Of a stretch of 64,000 bases of DNA, positions 53,834-62,937 are shown in pieces. The translations under genes were made by a program, and so were the position numbers. The notes beneath the pieces were generated by a model, which was not told the origin of the DNA, did no database searches, and was given only the letters and a program-made list of their open reading frames with translations. How positions within the stretch are numbered: the stretch's first letter is position 1; each line of letters begins with the position of its first letter. Source of the DNA: Thalassospiraceae bacterium LMO-SO8 (GTDB taxonomy: Bacteria; Pseudomonadota; Alphaproteobacteria; Rhodospirillales; Casp-alpha2); the NCBI GenBank assembly GCA_031655335.1, contig CP134226.1:806001-870000 (forward strand), given 5' to 3'.

Positions 53834-54679
53834 ATGATCTCCCGCTTTCCTCCCGTCCTCCGCATCACGGTCCTCCTGCTGGCCCTGTCCGCCGTCCCGG
53901 CCCTGGCCCAGACACCGGCTGCCCCGGCCTCTAAACCGGCGGTCAAGCCGGCGCCCGCGCCGCCCAAGGTGTTCAAGGACTGCGACGTCTGCCCGGAAAT
54001 GGTCGTGCTGCCCAAGGGGGCGTTCATCATGGGCAGCGACCTGCTGCCGGCGGAACAGCCGAAGCACCCGGTATTCATCAAGAAGCCCTTCGCCATGAGC
54101 CGGTTCGAAATCACCTTCGACAATTGGGAGGCCTGCCTGGCCGACAAGGGCTGCACGCACAATCCCCACGACCACAACTGGGGCCGTGGCCGTCAGCCGA
54201 TCATGAACATCGATTTCCACATGGCCGAGGGCTACGCCAAGTGGCTGTCGCAGAAGACCGGGCACAAATACCGCCTGCCGACGGAAGCGGAATGGGAATA
54301 CGGTGCGCGGGCCGGATCGACCACGGCCTATTGGTTCGGCGACAACCCGGACGACGGCCTGATCAATTGCCGCAAATGCGCCGGCGCCGTGCCCGGCCAC
54401 CGCAACGCCCCGGTCGGCCAGTACAAGCCCAATCCCTTCGGGCTCTACGACATGCACGGCAACGCCTATGAGTGGGTCTCGGACTGCTGGATCCCCAACT
54501 ATAACGGGGCGCCGCGCGACGGTTCCGCGCGGACCGAAGGTGACTGCGACGTGCGCGTGATCCGGGGCGGGTCCTGGTATTACTTCGCACGGCAGTCGCG
54601 TTCGTCGTCACGGGCCAAGAACGCCGCGGCGGTGAAAAGCTATTGGCTGAGTTTCCGGGTCGTCCGGGAACTGGACTGA
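53834..54679 (+). CDS. Secreted SUMF1/FGE-like fold protein without the catalytic cysteines
   Basis: The start at 53834 gives a signal peptide (MISRFPPVLRITVLLLALSA, cleavage near ALAQ) and 281 residues. The mature part is a formylglycine-generating-enzyme-like domain with RLPTEAEWEYGARAG, DMHGNAYEWVSDCW and RVIRGGSWYYFARQS. The active-site Cys pair of true FGE (in RGGSYLC...C-type segments) is absent. It is therefore probably a binding or structural relative, as in EgtB/PvdO-like families, acting in the periplasm. A Pro/Ala-rich linker (about 26-45) follows the signal peptide. Confidence 0.85.
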   Translation: MISRFPPVLRITVLLLALSAVPALAQTPAAPASKPAVKPAPAPPKVFKDCDVCPEMVVLPKGAFIMGSDLLPAEQPKHPVFIKKPFAMSRFEITFDNWEACLADKGCTHNPHDHNWGRGRQPIMNIDFHMAEGYAKWLSQKTGHKYRLPTEAEWEYGARAGSTTAYWFGDNPDDGLINCRKCAGAVPGHRNAPVGQYKPNPFGLYDMHGNAYEWVSDCWIPNYNGAPRDGSARTEGDCDVRVIRGGSWYYFARQSRSSSRAKNAAAVKSYWLSFRVVRELD

Positions 54680-54700
54680 GGCGGGAGGCTCCCGAAACGC

Positions 54701-55294
54701 CTACTTCTTGTCGCCGGACAGGGAATCAAGCTGACGCTGCATCTCTTCCAGCTTGGCCCGCATGTCGTCGATGTCGGCGCCGCTCTTCGGCGCGGCGCCA
54801 CCTTTCGGCGCGTCAGTCGGCTGCGTCGGCATGGGAAACGGCGAGAACATCTTCATGGCGTTCTCGAACAGCACCATGTTCTGCTTGGACACTTCCTCGA
54901 ACTGACCGAACGGATTGAAGCCCCCGAGCGCGTCTTCCATCGTTTTGCGCAGCGCTTCCTGATTGGTCGCGAAGGACTGCATCGTCTGTTCCAGGTAATT
55001 GGGCACCACGGCCTGAAGGCTGTCGCCGTAGAAGCTGATGAGGTGGCGCAGGAAGCCGATGGGCAGCAGATTGGTGCCCTTGCTTTCCTCTTCGACGATG
55101 ATGTGGGTCAGAACCTGGCGGGTGATGTCCTCGCCGGTCTTGGCGTCGTTGACGACGAACTCGTCACCATCCTTGACCATCTGGGACAGGTAATCGAGCG
55201 TCACATAGCTTGACGTCGCCGTATTATAAAGCCGCCGGTTGGCGTACTTCTTGATGATAATCGGCTCGCCCTCGGCAGGCTTTTTTTCCGCCAT
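54701..55294 (-). CDS. phaR: Polyhydroxyalkanoate synthesis repressor PhaR
   Basis: This 197-residue protein has the PhaR DNA-binding domain (IKKYANRRLYNTATSSYVTL, about residues 12-75) followed by the accumulation-associated domain (PNYLEQTMQSFATNQEALRK) and a coiled coil at the C-terminus. PhaR represses phasin and PHA genes until granules form and titrate it. Two TTGC-N6-GCAA repeats lie between phaR and the divergent PHA-partner gene (55317-55330 and 55344-55357), probably its operators. A second function in granule binding is known for the family. Confidence 0.93.
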   Translation of the reverse strand: MAEKKPAEGEPIIIKKYANRRLYNTATSSYVTLDYLSQMVKDGDEFVVNDAKTGEDITRQVLTHIIVEEESKGTNLLPIGFLRHLISFYGDSLQAVVPNYLEQTMQSFATNQEALRKTMEDALGGFNPFGQFEEVSKQNMVLFENAMKMFSPFPMPTQPTDAPKGGAAPKSGADIDDMRAKLEEMQRQLDSLSGDKK

Positions 55295-55316
55295 GGGTCT
55301 CCCCCAGGTAAACGCG

Positions 55317-55330
55317 TTGCGACGCGGCAA
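55317..55330. promoter_or_regulatory. Putative PhaR operator 1
   Basis: TTGC-N6-GCAA inverted repeat between the divergent phaR and PHA-partner genes, 23 bp upstream of the phaR start. The half-sites are TGC-rich, as reported for PhaR binding sites. Confidence 0.5.
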
Positions 55331-55343
55331 AATACCGCGTCCA

Positions 55344-55357
55344 TTGCTGCGCCGCAA
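55344..55357. promoter_or_regulatory. Putative PhaR operator 2
   Basis: Second TTGC-N6-GCAA inverted repeat, 27 bp centre to centre from the first and extended to CATTGC/GCAATG (55342-55359). Identical spacing in both copies suggests a true paired operator controlling phaR and the PHA operon. Confidence 0.55.
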
Positions 55358-55441
55358 TGAAAGTTTCCCCGCCCCCGGGGCGGGCGGTATAGTGAGCCCA
55401 CCGGACACCCCAGCGACACGCGCGGAGACAAGGAAGCCGCC

Positions 55442-55870
55442 ATGGCCGATCAACCGGACTTGGACCAACTGGCGAAACAATACCTGGATTTGTGGCAGGA
55501 CCACATGCAGTCCATGGCCGCCGATCCCCAGGTCACGGAAACCATGTCGCAGATGACGCAGATGATGACCGGCTCGGCCACGGCCTTCGCGGCCCTGGCG
55601 CAGCAGGCGCTCAACGCGGGAAAGCCCCCCGGCCAGACCAGGGAAACCCAGACCCATGACCAAGCAGACGACGGACGCGGCCCGGCCGCCCCGCCCTCCG
55701 GCGGTGCCGGGGCCCCGGCCCCTGGCGCTGCACATGGCGGTGCAGACCTCGACATGGCTGAGCTCGCTCGCCGCCTTGACGGCATCGAACGGCGGCTTGC
55801 CGCCCTTGAGGCCGGAACTGGCGGCGCGCGCAAGGGAACTGGAAAAAGCCCTTCAAAACGTTCCGCCTGA
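55442..55870 (+). CDS. PHA-synthase partner protein with coiled coil (phasin/PhaE-like)
   Basis: The 142-residue product begins MADQPDLDQLAKQYLDLWQD. It has a helical N-terminal part (about 8-60), a Pro/Gly/Ala-rich linker and a C-terminal coiled coil (LDMAELARRLDGIERRLAAL). It is not a standard phasin domain but is placed where PhaE- or PhaR-type subunits occur. It is the first gene of the PHA operon and overlaps phaC by 215 nt in another frame. A role as the synthase partner or granule protein is inferred. Confidence 0.75.
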   Translation: MADQPDLDQLAKQYLDLWQDHMQSMAADPQVTETMSQMTQMMTGSATAFAALAQQALNAGKPPGQTRETQTHDQADDGRGPAAPPSGGAGAPAPGAAHGGADLDMAELARRLDGIERRLAALEAGTGGARKGTGKSPSKRSA

Positions 55871-56930
55871 GGTCTTCTACAAGGCCGTGACGGAGGAGGC
55901 GCGCCGGCGCCTGGACCAATTCTCCCGGGGCGTGCGCAAGTACCGCACGGCCCCCCGCACGGCCCGCCCGGCCGAACCGCCGGTGATCTGGCGCGAGGGT
56001 TCGACCCGCCTGCTCGACTATGGCGCCGTGCCCGAGGCGGCGGCCCCGGATGGCCCTGTCGTCCTGGTTATTCCCTCCCTGGTCAATCGGTTCTGGATCC
56101 TCGACCTGGACCACGACCAAAGCTTGCTGCGCTCCCTCGCGGCGCGCGGCCTGCGCCCCCTGGTCATCGATTGGGACGCGCCCAAGGGCGCGGAGACGGC
56201 CTTCACCCTTTCCGATTACATCGCCGGGCGGCTGGCCCGCGCGCTTGACGTCGCGGTCGCCCTCAATGGCGGGCCGGTGGCGCTGGCCGGCTACTGCATG
56301 GGCGGGCTGCTGGCCCTGGCCCTGGCGCAGCTTCGCATCAAGGATATCCGCGCCCTCGCCCTGATGGCCACGCCCTGGGACTTTCACATCGCCCGCGGCG
56401 ACCTGGTGCGCGTGCTGGCGGGCATGATGCCCCGGCTGGAGGACACGGTGGCCAAGGCCGGCGTGTTGCCGGTCGACATGATGCAGGCGATGTTCGCGAG
56501 CCTCGACCCTTACATGACGCCCGCCAAGTTCCGCCGCTTCGCGGAGACGGCCCCGGACACCCTGGAGGCCAAACGCTTCGTGCAGTTGGAGGACTGGCTG
56601 AACGACGGCGTCGTGCTGGCCGGGCCGGTGGCGCTCGAATGTTTCCGCGACTGGCATCTGAACAACACGCCGCCCCGGGGCGAATGGATCGTCGGCGGCG
56701 ACGCCATCCGCCCGGACCGGATCACCTGCCCCGTCCTGGTCGTGGTGCCGGAAAAGGACCATCTCGTGCCGCCGGGATCGAGCCGCGCCCTCGCGGCCGG
56801 CCTGCCCGACGCCGAGGTCCTGTCCGTCAACGCCGGCCATATCGGCTTGGTCGCCGGCGGCAGCGCGCATCAGACGCTGTTCGCGCCGCTGTCCGACTGG
56901 CTTTTGTCCGCCCCCGCGCCCATATCTTGA
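55656..56930 (+). CDS. phaC: Short-type poly(3-hydroxyalkanoate) synthase PhaC
   Basis: This 424-residue alpha/beta hydrolase has the PHA-synthase triad: the catalytic Cys in AGYCMGGLLAL, Asp in VVPEKDHLVP and His in NAGHIGLVAGG. It is shorter than class I synthases (about 580-600), without their long N-terminal part. The first Met (55656) lies in the overlap with the partner gene; MAVQTSTWLSSLAALTASNG from 55734 is a possible shorter start. It polymerises hydroxyacyl-CoA supplied by PhaA and PhaB, encoded just downstream, at the surface of granules. Confidence 0.9.
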   Translation: MTKQTTDAARPPRPPAVPGPRPLALHMAVQTSTWLSSLAALTASNGGLPPLRPELAARARELEKALQNVPPEVFYKAVTEEARRRLDQFSRGVRKYRTAPRTARPAEPPVIWREGSTRLLDYGAVPEAAAPDGPVVLVIPSLVNRFWILDLDHDQSLLRSLAARGLRPLVIDWDAPKGAETAFTLSDYIAGRLARALDVAVALNGGPVALAGYCMGGLLALALAQLRIKDIRALALMATPWDFHIARGDLVRVLAGMMPRLEDTVAKAGVLPVDMMQAMFASLDPYMTPAKFRRFAETAPDTLEAKRFVQLEDWLNDGVVLAGPVALECFRDWHLNNTPPRGEWIVGGDAIRPDRITCPVLVVVPEKDHLVPPGSSRALAAGLPDAEVLSVNAGHIGLVAGGSAHQTLFAPLSDWLLSAPAPIS

Positions 56931-56940
56931 CCTGCGTCAA
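56927..56940. promoter_or_regulatory. FNR/FixK-type box before phaA
   Basis: TTGAC-N4-GTCAA matches the FNR/FixK consensus TTGAY-N4-RTCAA in full and overlaps the stop of phaC. It sits about 200 bp upstream of the phaA start, where it could activate a phaAB transcript under low oxygen. It is also the stem of a 6-bp hairpin, so a structural role is an alternative. Confidence 0.5.
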
Positions 56941-57143
56941 GGTGGCCCGGGGATCATCCTTGTATCCATCAGGGATGCGCCATATAACCGACAGAGGGAC
57001 GAAGGCCGCCTGAAGCGGCCACGCAAGGCAAACATCCAAACGGTTTCAATTCGGCGCGGTGCCGTAAAACCGCGTATTTGCAACCGCCTCGCGGGGCCAC
57101 GGTCCATGCCTGGGGGATGTATTCATGTTGAGGAGAGAGAAGA

Positions 57144-58319
<1,176 letters not shown>

Positions 58320-58398
58320 CCACGGGATGACGGGACGCGGGCCGGGTCCCCGGCCGGCGTCCCGCGCCACCACGACAAAAAACCCAAGGGAGGCAGAC

Positions 58399-59124
58399 AT
58401 GGGACGCGTCGCATTGGTTACGGGAGGAACACGCGGGATCGGCAAGGCCATCAGCGTCGCCCTGAAGGAAGCCGGATACACCGTCGCCGCCAACTATGCC
58501 GGCAATGACGAAGCCGCCGCCAAGTTCAAGGACGAGACGGGCATTCCCGTCTACAAGTTCGACGTCGGCGACTTCGACGCCGTCGCCGCCGCCCTGACCC
58601 AGATCAAGGCCGACATCGGCGCGGTCGAAGTCCTGGTCAATAACGCCGGGATCACCCGCGACGTGCCCTTGCACAAGATGAGCAAGGAACAATGGGATGC
58701 GGTCATCAACACCAACCTGTCGGGTCTGTTCAACCTGACCCGCAACGTCATCGACGACATGCGGGGCGCCGGTTTCGGGCGGATCGTCTCGATCAGTTCG
58801 ATCAACGGGCAGAAGGGCCAGTTCGGGCAGACCAATTATTCCGCCGCCAAGGCGGGCGACCTGGGCTTCACCAAGGCCCTGGCCCTGGAGACGGCGTCCA
58901 AGGGCATCACCGTGAACGCCATCGCGCCCGGCTACATCGCCACGGAAATGGTCATGGCCGTGCCCAAGGACGTGCTGGACACCAAGGTCATCCCGCAGAT
59001 TCCCGTGGGCCGCCTGGGCCAGGCCGAGGAAATCGCCCGCTGCGTCGTGTTCCTGGCCTCGGACGAAGCCGGCTTCATCACCGGCTCGACCATCTCGGCC
59101 AACGGCGGGCAGTACATGATCTAA
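58399..59124 (+). CDS. phaB: Acetoacetyl-CoA reductase PhaB
   Basis: This 241-residue short-chain dehydrogenase starts MGRVALVTGGTRGIGKAISV, with the cofactor motif TGGTRGIG, the NNAGITRD segment and the catalytic Ser-Tyr-Lys (SSINGQKGQFGQTNYSAAK). It reduces acetoacetyl-CoA to (R)-3-hydroxybutyryl-CoA with NADPH. GGGAGG precedes the ATG. It follows phaA by 79 bp on the same strand and ends the PHA operon; a terminator-like hairpin starts 32 bp after its stop. Confidence 0.95.
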   Translation: MGRVALVTGGTRGIGKAISVALKEAGYTVAANYAGNDEAAAKFKDETGIPVYKFDVGDFDAVAAALTQIKADIGAVEVLVNNAGITRDVPLHKMSKEQWDAVINTNLSGLFNLTRNVIDDMRGAGFGRIVSISSINGQKGQFGQTNYSAAKAGDLGFTKALALETASKGITVNAIAPGYIATEMVMAVPKDVLDTKVIPQIPVGRLGQAEEIARCVVFLASDEAGFITGSTISANGGQYMI

Positions 59125-59156
59125 CCTTCTGGCGCAGGTCAGGCAGTTTTGTTAAG

Positions 59157-59189
59157 ACGGCGCGTCATGGTACGCGCCGTTTTTCTTTT
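59157..59189 (+). terminator. Intrinsic terminator after phaB overlapping the next gene's start
   Basis: ACGGCGCGT and ACGCGCCGT form a perfect 9-bp stem with loop CATGGT, followed by TTTTTCTTTT, a classical Rho-independent terminator. The ATG of the next gene lies in the loop (59167), and the T-tract codes for its signal peptide, so termination and translation start coincide. Confidence 0.75.
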
Positions 59190-60180
59190 CGCCCTCAGTG
59201 CCGTCCTGTCCGCCGCCTCGACCGCCGAGGCGATGGACGTGCGCGAATTCGGGGCCGAACTGCCGAGCCCCGTGACATGGGTCGGGCGCATCGACGGCGC
59301 GGCCGTGATCAAACTCGCCGACGGCAGCCACCATACGGTCGGCCTGGACGACCAGGGCGTGACCTTGACGCCCCGCCCGGAACCCCTGCCCCCCGTGGGA
59401 TCGAGCGACCGCGCGCCCATGCCGGACGAGGTCGTCGTGACGGGCACCCGCAACATCCGCGCCGCCTGGTACCGCAAGCCGACGGACCGCTACGGCCACG
59501 GCGTGCTGGGCGACGCGATCGAGGCGGGCGGCCTGGCCCTGCGGCTCAAGGGCGGCTACCTGGAAACCCTGACCCTGACCACCCAGGCCGTGTTCGAGGA
59601 CCGCTTCCCCCGCATCGTCGACATCGACGGCGACGGGGTCGACGAGATCCTGGCCGTCAAAAGCTATACCAAGGCAGGCGCCGCGCTGGCCGTCATCGAG
59701 ACCTCGGACCGGGGCCTGCGCCAGGCCGCGGAATCGGAGCCCATCGGCCAGCCCTTCCGTTGGCTCAATCCCGTCGGCGTCGGCGATTTCGACGGCGACG
59801 GCCGGCGCGAAATCGCCGCCGTGGTCACGCCCCATGTCGGCGCGGTGCTGACGCTTTACGAATGGCGGGGCGAGCGGCTGGAGGTCGAACATCGGGCCCC
59901 CGGCTTTTCCAACCACGCCATCGGATCCCGTGAACTGGGCCTATCCGACGCCGCCGACATGGACGGCGACGGCATCCCCGACCTGATCGTCCCCGATGCC
60001 GCCCGGCGCAACCTGCGCGTCGTGACCTTCGCCTTCGGCACCTTCCGCCAACTGGCCGAGGTCCATAACACCGGCACCATCGATCTTGCCGTGGTGGTTC
60101 AGGATCTGGACGGCGACGGCCGGCCCGAGGCGGTGATCGCGCCGGGTGGGCGGCTCAAGGTCGTCAAATTCCTGCCATGA
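59167..60180 (+). CDS. Secreted FG-GAP/VCBS-repeat protein
   Basis: The start at 59167 gives a signal peptide (MVRAVFLFALSAVLSAASTA, cleavage near TAEA) and 337 residues. Calcium-binding FG-GAP-type blades are seen in DIDGDGVDEILAVKS, DFDGDGRREIAAV, DMDGDGIPDLIVPD and DLDGDGRPEAVIAP, suggesting a beta-propeller. It is exported and probably binds calcium or a surface partner. The start codon sits in the loop of the hairpin that follows phaB, and no good ribosome-binding site precedes it. An ATGA overlap links its stop to the EamA gene. Confidence 0.8.
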   Translation: MVRAVFLFALSAVLSAASTAEAMDVREFGAELPSPVTWVGRIDGAAVIKLADGSHHTVGLDDQGVTLTPRPEPLPPVGSSDRAPMPDEVVVTGTRNIRAAWYRKPTDRYGHGVLGDAIEAGGLALRLKGGYLETLTLTTQAVFEDRFPRIVDIDGDGVDEILAVKSYTKAGAALAVIETSDRGLRQAAESEPIGQPFRWLNPVGVGDFDGDGRREIAAVVTPHVGAVLTLYEWRGERLEVEHRAPGFSNHAIGSRELGLSDAADMDGDGIPDLIVPDAARRNLRVVTFAFGTFRQLAEVHNTGTIDLAVVVQDLDGDGRPEAVIAPGGRLKVVKFLP

Positions 60181-61121
60181 CCGCCGCGACCGCCGCCGCC
60201 ACGGCACGAACGCGGGCGACCCTAGTCGGCGCCACGGCTGTCCTCATGTGGGGCATGCTGGCGTTGCTGACCACGCTGACGGGTCATGTCCCGCCGTTCC
60301 AGCTGGTCGCCATGAGCTTCACCGTCGCCACGGCGATGATATCTCTCAAATGGATTATCAAAGGGGAACGGCCCTTAGCCTTCCTGCGTCAGCCCTTGGG
60401 CGCCTGGGCCCTCGGCGTGGGCGGCCTGTTCGGCTATCACTTCTTCTATTTCATGGCGCTGCGCAACGCGCCGCCGGTCGAGGCCGGGCTGATCGCCTAC
60501 CTGTGGCCGCTGTTGATCGTGCTGCTCTCGGCCCTGTTGCCGGGCGAACGGCTGCGCTGGTGGCATGTGGCGGGGGCGTTCGCGGGCCTTGCCGGGACCG
60601 TCGTGCTGGTGACCGATGGGGCGGGTATCGGCGGCTTCAAGTCCGAATACACGTTGGGTTACGCCATGGCCGGGGCCTGCGCCCTGACCTGGTCGGCCTA
60701 TTCCGTCGTCAACCGGCGTTTCGGCACGGTGCCGACGGATACGGTCGGCGGGTTCTGTGCCGCCACCGCCGTGCTGGCGGCGATCAGCCACCTGGCGTTC
60801 GAGACGACGGTCTGGCCCGCCGACGCGGGCGAATGGCTCGCCGTGCTGGGCCTGGGCCTGTTGCCCGTGGGGGCCGCCTTCTTCGCCTGGGATCACGGCA
60901 CCAAGCACGGCGACATCCAGGTACTGGGGGCGCTTGCCTATGCCGCGCCGCTGATCTCGACGGTTCTACTGATCGCCTTCGGCCGGGGCGAAGCGTCGCT
61001 CTCCGTGGGGCTCGGCTGCCTGCTGATCGTCGGCGGCGCCGTGCTGGCGTCGAAGGACATGCTGCGAATTCCCTCTCAGAAAAATCCGACCTCCGGCATT
61101 GCCAATGGCCCGGATGCATAG
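60177..61121 (+). CDS. EamA/DMT-family transporter, YddG-like
   Basis: This 314-residue protein has ten membrane helices in two EamA repeats (LVGATAVLMWGMLALLTTLT near the start; LLPVGAAFFAWDHGTKHGDI near the end). It resembles the aromatic amino-acid exporter YddG group, judging by WDHGTKHGD and overall length. Its ATG overlaps the preceding stop (ATGA), so it is translationally coupled to the FG-GAP gene, though no functional link is known. It ends 48 bp before the low-G+C cassette on the other strand. Confidence 0.85.
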   Translation: MTAATAAATARTRATLVGATAVLMWGMLALLTTLTGHVPPFQLVAMSFTVATAMISLKWIIKGERPLAFLRQPLGAWALGVGGLFGYHFFYFMALRNAPPVEAGLIAYLWPLLIVLLSALLPGERLRWWHVAGAFAGLAGTVVLVTDGAGIGGFKSEYTLGYAMAGACALTWSAYSVVNRRFGTVPTDTVGGFCAATAVLAAISHLAFETTVWPADAGEWLAVLGLGLLPVGAAFFAWDHGTKHGDIQVLGALAYAAPLISTVLLIAFGRGEASLSVGLGCLLIVGGAVLASKDMLRIPSQKNPTSGIANGPDA

Positions 61122-61169
61122 CCCTTTGGCACGGCGTGCGGCCTACAACACTCGATAGGGACAATCGCG

Positions 61170-62549
61170 TCAGAAGAAGGTGTCTCGGAACCTGAACGTG
61201 TGATCCTCTTGGTTTCGGAGTGCCTCCATGATCATGTTCTCATGATTGCTGTCGCCAAGCGCGCCGAAACCTTCCGAGAGCACCCTGAGTCCGCAGCCAA
61301 GAATGTCCAGCAAGGTCCACTGCTTCGCCGAAAGGTGCGCGACGCCGGGACTTAGGTAGTCATGCATCTCGCCGTTCGAGTATGTTCGCACCAGAACGCT
61401 GGGGAGCGCGGAATTCACAATCGCCCAAGGGTACATGTTGAGATTGGTGAACCCATTGGGGTGTCTGGTTACGGTTTGCAGCATCAACTCAAAAGAGGCG
61501 CGGAGACCTTCATGCGCCTTCCTGATCTCCTCGTAACCGCCGCCGGTCTTGCTTTGCAATCTCCGGTCCATGTTTGCGGTGAAGTACTCCCCCATTTCCA
61601 ACGGAGTCATCAGGTCCCATTCGCTACAAAATGCATCCACCGCCTTAATCGCGTCTTCCAAGTGCAACACGTCCGGGTGGCGACTTGCTACCTCGACAAT
61701 TCCTTCGAAGGCAATGACTGGGTTGAGACCATCTGCCATAGACTGGCCATGCGGTTTCAGGGCCATCAACGACGACCAGATGATATAGGTCAAGGCGTCA
61801 CTATGCACTTGAGTGAAGCCTTTGCTAGCCAAGTAATCGGCGACGCTATTGCGTGCCCGCAGATAGCGGTTCGCCGCCGGGCTGCGGGCGATCAGTTCGG
61901 TTACCCGAAAGGTGTTTTCAGCACCGAAAAGTTCATGCAAAACCGTAAGCTGCGCATTGCAGGCGCTGGCCTCCAGAAGGTCGACCGGCGTTAGCCAATA
62001 GGGAGCACCGAACGGTCGTTGGAACCCCCTGAAGTTTTCAACCGTATTCCGATATTTGTTTAGGATGGTGACCGAGTCGGGGCTCAAGGCTTCGAACTGT
62101 TCCGCCGGCGGCAAGGGCACGGGAATGTCCTTGCCGGTGGCAACCTGCCATTTCTTCAGATCGTTCAGCAGGTAGGCCGTATTCTGGTAACAGTTCGCAA
62201 GCAGGAACAGTATGTCCTGCCCGCAACAGCTTCCGAGCAAGTCGTGGGCGTGGCGCAGTTCGTGAAAGTACCCCGAAAGATACATCAGGAATAAATCGTG
62301 CTGCCGCCGGGAGGGATTTTGTCGAAGGATTCTTTCCGAATGATCCCTGACAACCTCGTCCCAATCGTTCCGCGCGAACTGCTCCGGATTATCTTCCGGG
62401 CGGGACAGAAAGGTGACATGCCGGATCGCCCTTTCGGTCTCCGGATCAACCCTGCCGGCCTGATTGGCGTCGAAGCTTATGGCGACGGCGAGCGTGTCTT
62501 GCGTCGCACGGCCCAAAAACGCCGACTCATTTAACGTCAAGACTGTCAT
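61170..62549 (-). CDS. HExxH-motif protein of unknown function
   Basis: This 459-residue protein starts MTVLTLNESAFLGRATQDTL. A possible zinc-binding HELRH (with a following AHD) lies at about residue 97 in YLSGYFHELRHAHDLLGS, and a hydrophobic region follows (CCGQDILFLLANCYQNTAYL). The rest is mixed helical with no family that I recognise. No signal peptide or membrane anchor is evident. Base composition is lower in G+C than the neighbours. Its ATG overlaps the stop of the small membrane protein gene (TAATG), so all three cassette genes are coupled. A metallopeptidase or a peptide-modifying enzyme are both possible. Confidence 0.8.
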   Translation of the reverse strand: MTVLTLNESAFLGRATQDTLAVAISFDANQAGRVDPETERAIRHVTFLSRPEDNPEQFARNDWDEVVRDHSERILRQNPSRRQHDLFLMYLSGYFHELRHAHDLLGSCCGQDILFLLANCYQNTAYLLNDLKKWQVATGKDIPVPLPPAEQFEALSPDSVTILNKYRNTVENFRGFQRPFGAPYWLTPVDLLEASACNAQLTVLHELFGAENTFRVTELIARSPAANRYLRARNSVADYLASKGFTQVHSDALTYIIWSSLMALKPHGQSMADGLNPVIAFEGIVEVASRHPDVLHLEDAIKAVDAFCSEWDLMTPLEMGEYFTANMDRRLQSKTGGGYEEIRKAHEGLRASFELMLQTVTRHPNGFTNLNMYPWAIVNSALPSVLVRTYSNGEMHDYLSPGVAHLSAKQWTLLDILGCGLRVLSEGFGALGDSNHENMIMEALRNQEDHTFRFRDTFF

Positions 62550-62932
62550 TACGATTCTACTTCGAACTCGTCCATCAGTTCCTTCAGTGCGGCCGGGTCC
62601 TTGGCGCTGAAGCGCACCCGCTTCCCACTCGGCAATCTTACATCCAGTTTGAATTCCTCGTTTTGCTTGCCATACGCCTTGTATTTGTCCCACAGGTGGT
62701 TGGAGATAAGATTCAAGGCGATGGTGCCAGCAATCGGTCCGACGACATTGATGACAAGCCAGCCAAGGGTGCCGGCCGTCGCCAAGTCGAGCGAAAGCGC
62801 CTGATCCGATGGCGACGCATCCCGCATCTCGCCCTGAACAATCGTCGTTCCGTCTTTGGAGCCTTGCAGTTGTTCCAGATCGGCAACCGATTTCGGAACC
62901 AGGATCGCGAATTGAACTTGAGTCTTAGCCAT
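62549..62932 (-). CDS. Small membrane protein of the HExxH cassette
   Basis: The 127-residue product begins MAKTQVQFAILVPKSVADLE; the ATG at 62932 has AGGAA about 9 nt upstream. It has a short soluble N-terminal part (1-60), a hydrophobic segment (AGTLGWLVINVVGPIAGTIA, about 62-85) and a C-terminal positively charged domain with LDVRLPSGKRVRFSAKDPAA. It could anchor a complex at the membrane. It lies 5 bp after the TPR gene and overlaps the HExxH gene by one base. No known family. Confidence 0.75.
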   Translation of the reverse strand: MAKTQVQFAILVPKSVADLEQLQGSKDGTTIVQGEMRDASPSDQALSLDLATAGTLGWLVINVVGPIAGTIALNLISNHLWDKYKAYGKQNEEFKLDVRLPSGKRVRFSAKDPAALKELMDEFEVES

Positions 62933-62937
62933 GTCGA

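Noticed and set aside
53834-54679. Annotation as formylglycine-generating enzyme or sulfatase activator
   Set aside because: The active-site cysteines are missing and no sulfatase gene is nearby.
54682-54694. CGGGA-GGC-TCCCG hairpin between the SUMF1-like gene and phaR
   Set aside because: Five-base stem with no T-tract; too weak to call a terminator.
55368-55384. CCCGCCCC-C-GGGGCGGG palindrome in the phaR promoter region
   Set aside because: The centre is one base, so it cannot form a stable hairpin, and all-G/C palindromes are common here.
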